NCBI RefSeq assembly: GCF_020075705.1
Contig: NZ_JAIQUM010000074.1
Location: forward strand, 1-24,321
Source of the DNA: Metabacillus rhizolycopersici
GTDB lineage: Bacteria; Bacillota; Bacilli; Bacillales; Bacillaceae
DNA length: 24,321 nt
Direction: 5' to 3'
Made by a program: the position numbers and the translations under genes. Below the pieces are notes generated by a model. The model was not told where the DNA came from. It saw only the letters and a program-made list of their open reading frames with translations, and did not search any database. Of the stretch, positions 22,499 to 24,321 are shown in pieces (within the stretch, counting starts at the first letter, position 1; each line of letters starts with the position of its first letter).

Positions 22499-23251
22499 TT
22501 ATACCCTAACAATCCATCCTAATTCTTCAGATATAGCCTTAGAGTAATTTGTGATAGTATCAATAAATCTATTTAAATCTTCTCTGCGATACTCAGTGTC
22601 GATGGACATACTAACTGCTACTACTGTATCTTCCTATGAAAAGATAGGAGCTGCAATGCTGGTCATTCTAACAATTTTCTCTCCATAAGAGAGTGCAAAT
22701 CTATAATTCTTTATCGTTCTTAATTCTGTTTCCAAGTTATTTCTGTCTTTTACTACGTTTTGATTTATTAGTTCTGTAATAATCTTGTCTCTTAAACTAA
22801 GATTTACATTAGCTAAAATAACTTTGTTAGCCGCATCGACAGATAGAGGCAGACGTTTCCCCTCTACATCTGTATTACAATTATAGATTGGATTTAATGA
22901 ATTAACACAATCAATAATTACACCTTCAGACCCTTCTGCAATTGATAAGTAAACACTTTCCTTCGTTTCATTTGATAGTTTAATTAAAAAGGGCAAAGAA
23001 GCACTTCGCACAGCCCTATTTTCTCTTACGGATAACCCTAACTCCATGATTTTAAATCCAAGACGAAATTTCCGAGTTTCCCTATTCTGAACAGCGAAAC
23101 CAACTTCACACAAACAATTAAGTAATCGATGGACAGTTTGGATTGGAATAGTCAGTTCCCTGCTGATTTCTGTAGTGCTCCATTCTTCTTTTCCGTCTTT
23201 TGGTTTTAATAAAGCTAAAAGCGTCATTGATTTATGGATAACCCCGGCCAT
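22499..23251 (-). pseudogene. IclR-family regulator interrupted by an in-frame stop
   Basis: The frame encodes an IclR protein: winged helix at about 1-65 (WSTTEISRELTIPIQTVHRLLNCL, RKFRLGFKIMELG) and the effector domain after about residue 75 (LSNETKESVYLSIAEG, KRLPLSVDAANKVILAN, MTSIAAPIFS). A TAG at 22636-22634 ends it after 205 residues. Past the TAG the same frame continues EDTVVAVSMSIDTEYRRED and on to a TAA at 22501-22499. That is exactly the missing IclR C-terminus, giving about 250 codons, normal for the family. So a single nonsense change, not a frameshift, breaks the gene. The truncated product lacks the end of the ligand domain and is probably inactive. The start is supported by GGAGAGGG. 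Confidence 0.82.
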
Positions 23252-23293
23252 TAGAATCCCTCTCCTATTATAAAATAATTAACTTTTGGAACC

Positions 23294-24130
23294 TTAGATT
23301 CTGACTAATGTTTTTTTATATTGTTTAGGTGTTAAATTCATCATTTTTTTAAAACCTCTAATAAAATGTGCTTGATCATAATATCCATTCTCGTGAACGA
23401 TATCTAATAAGTCAGAGCTACCTATTTCACTACCAGTTTCGAGAAATCTATTTAAAGAATTTTGAAATTTAACAATTTGACAAAATTGTTTTGGGGAAAA
23501 TCCAATATATTCCTCGAACTTTCTGCGAATATATTGTTCAGAGTATCCAAGTTGATTTGCTAAGTGGTTTATATTTGATGTGCCATTAGATGAATAAATT
23601 TTTTGAATAGCATAATTAACAATCTTTTGATCATCACTAATAGTAAAATTAGCCCTATTTAAAAACTTTTCAAAACGTTTAATCCTTTCTCCAAATGATT
23701 TACCAGCTGCTATTACTTCTTCAATAGATGAATCTGCGGACATCACATTAAATAATGGAATTTGTTTATCTAAAAGCTTCCTCATTGAATAATTCAACTT
23801 TATTACTGCTTGTTCAGGGAAAAATCTAACGCCAAAATACTCACAGTCATTTTCGAAATTTTGTTGCTGACGTCGTTGGAGCGGACTTGTCCAGAGAAAA
23901 GCAGATGGGTTTCTTGAGTTACAACAAAACAAAATATCAAAACAGCCATCGGGAATTAGGGAAAGAGAGATTGGTAATTCCTTGTTTGTTTTAAATTGGT
24001 AAAATAATGCAATATCTTTACTGATTGAGCTGTATACAGGTTTTAATTCTATGTAAGCATTGGTGTTAATTTTGATTTCAGGTTGAAAAGGAAAATAATA
24101 ATTTTCTTTTAAGTTCATTACGGTAGTCAA
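23294..24130 (-). CDS. AraC-family transcriptional regulator
   Basis: This protein of about 278 residues has an N-terminal sensor domain of the type with LSLIPDGCFDILF and YFGVRFFPEQA motifs (resembling DUF6597) and a C-terminal AraC DNA-binding domain with two helix-turn-helix units (SNINHLANQLGYSEQYIRRKF, and DLLDIVHENGYYDQAHFIRGFKK.MNLTPKQYKK). A TTG at 24130 is the best start: GGAGGG lies 8 bases upstream. The ATG at 24118 is too far from the SD and the TTG at 24145 has none. Nothing in the sequence gives its ligand or targets. Confidence 0.83.
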   Translation of the reverse strand: MTTVMNLKENYYFPFQPEIKINTNAYIELKPVYSSISKDIALFYQFKTNKELPISLSLIPDGCFDILFCCNSRNPSAFLWTSPLQRRQQQNFENDCEYFGVRFFPEQAVIKLNYSMRKLLDKQIPLFNVMSADSSIEEVIAAGKSFGERIKRFEKFLNRANFTISDDQKIVNYAIQKIYSSNGTSNINHLANQLGYSEQYIRRKFEEYIGFSPKQFCQIVKFQNSLNRFLETGSEIGSSDLLDIVHENGYYDQAHFIRGFKKMMNLTPKQYKKTLVRI

Positions 24131-24198
24131 AATTAATCCCTCCAATATTTAGGAATATATAAAACAACATATTTGAATCATTTTATAGTTTTAGTAGA

Positions 24199-24274
24199 GT
24201 TAGTCTTAAAAGTGGACACGTCGAAATGAGAATAAAGATATAATATAGATAATTTAATTAAAGGACGTGTTCAA
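24199..24274. mobile_element. Probable left end of an IS3-family element
   Basis: GTCTTAAAAGTGGACACG at about 24205 has the AAAAGTGGACA core seen at many IS3-family left ends, and an OrfA-like start follows. It is only partly similar to the IS end at 102-124, so the two IS elements are probably different. The exact boundary is uncertain. Confidence 0.5.
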
Positions 24275-24321
24275 ATGGGGAAGCACCATACTCGAGAGTA
24301 TAAAGAATATGTATCAAAATT
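24275..24321 (+). CDS. IS3-family transposase OrfA, N-terminal fragment
   Basis: An ATG at 24275 with AAAGGA 9 bases upstream opens a frame MGKHHTREYKEYVSK that runs off the window. The basic start with EYKEYV resembles the N-terminus of IS3-family OrfA helix-turn-helix proteins. Only 15 codons are visible, so the call rests on this similarity and on the IS-like end before it. Confidence 0.6.
   Translation, partial: MGKHHTREYKEYVSK

Noticed and set aside
1..24321. Simple composite transposon bounded by identical IS3 copies
   Set aside because: The visible IS ends share only the IS3-type core and differ elsewhere, and only fragments are in the window.

Overview
The window reads as low-GC Firmicutes DNA, most likely an aerobic spore-former of the Bacillaceae (Bacillus in the broad sense). 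Nearly every gene has a strong AGGAGG-type ribosome binding site. A YocH-like LysM/3D cell-wall protein has WalR-like boxes upstream, several promoters carry cre-like (CcpA) sites, and dispersed intergenic repeats of a kind familiar from Bacillus genomes are present. No rRNA, tRNA or CRISPR was seen.

Layout. Position 1-124 is the 3' end of an IS3-family element. On the minus strand, 283-1167 encodes a YocH-like protein; on the plus strand, 1769-2599 encodes a secreted glycerophosphodiester phosphodiesterase. From 2772 to 21551 lies a nearly complete meta-cleavage pathway for 4-hydroxyphenylacetate (homoprotocatechuate pathway). It consists of a minus-strand operon hpaG1-hpaG2-hpaF, a plus-strand DUF485/SSS symporter pair, minus-strand GntR and LysR regulators, a plus-strand phenol-sensor/PucR-type activator followed by hpaB1, and a long plus-strand operon hpaI-hpaE-hpaB2-hpaD-aldehyde dehydrogenase-hpaC-FAD synthetase ending in a strong terminator at 21659-21690. 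Beyond this are a decayed copy of the YocH 3D domain (about 21699-21836), an HxlR regulator, an IclR regulator broken by one in-frame stop, an AraC regulator and the first codons of another IS3-family OrfA at the right edge.

How the genes work together. The symporter pair probably imports the substrate. HpaB1 and/or HpaB2 with HpaC hydroxylate 4-hydroxyphenylacetate to homoprotocatechuate, with FAD supplied in part by the operon's own FAD synthetase. HpaD cleaves the ring, HpaE oxidises the semialdehyde, HpaF and HpaG1/HpaG2 isomerise and decarboxylate, the DapA-type HpaI releases pyruvate and succinic semialdehyde, and the second aldehyde dehydrogenase probably makes succinate. A recognisable HpaH hydratase is missing.

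Regulation visible in the sequence. Three transcription units (symporter, activator-hpaB1, hpaI operon) share one promoter design: extended -10, weak TTTYYA -35 at 17 bp, and a cre-like box at the expected start site. A second circuit links gntR and hpaG1: both promoters carry the same tandem 12-bp operator over the core promoter. The most distinctive elements are the PucR-type activator with a phenol-sensor zinc-ligand pattern, two HpaB enzymes of different subfamilies, and the pathway-linked FAD synthetase.
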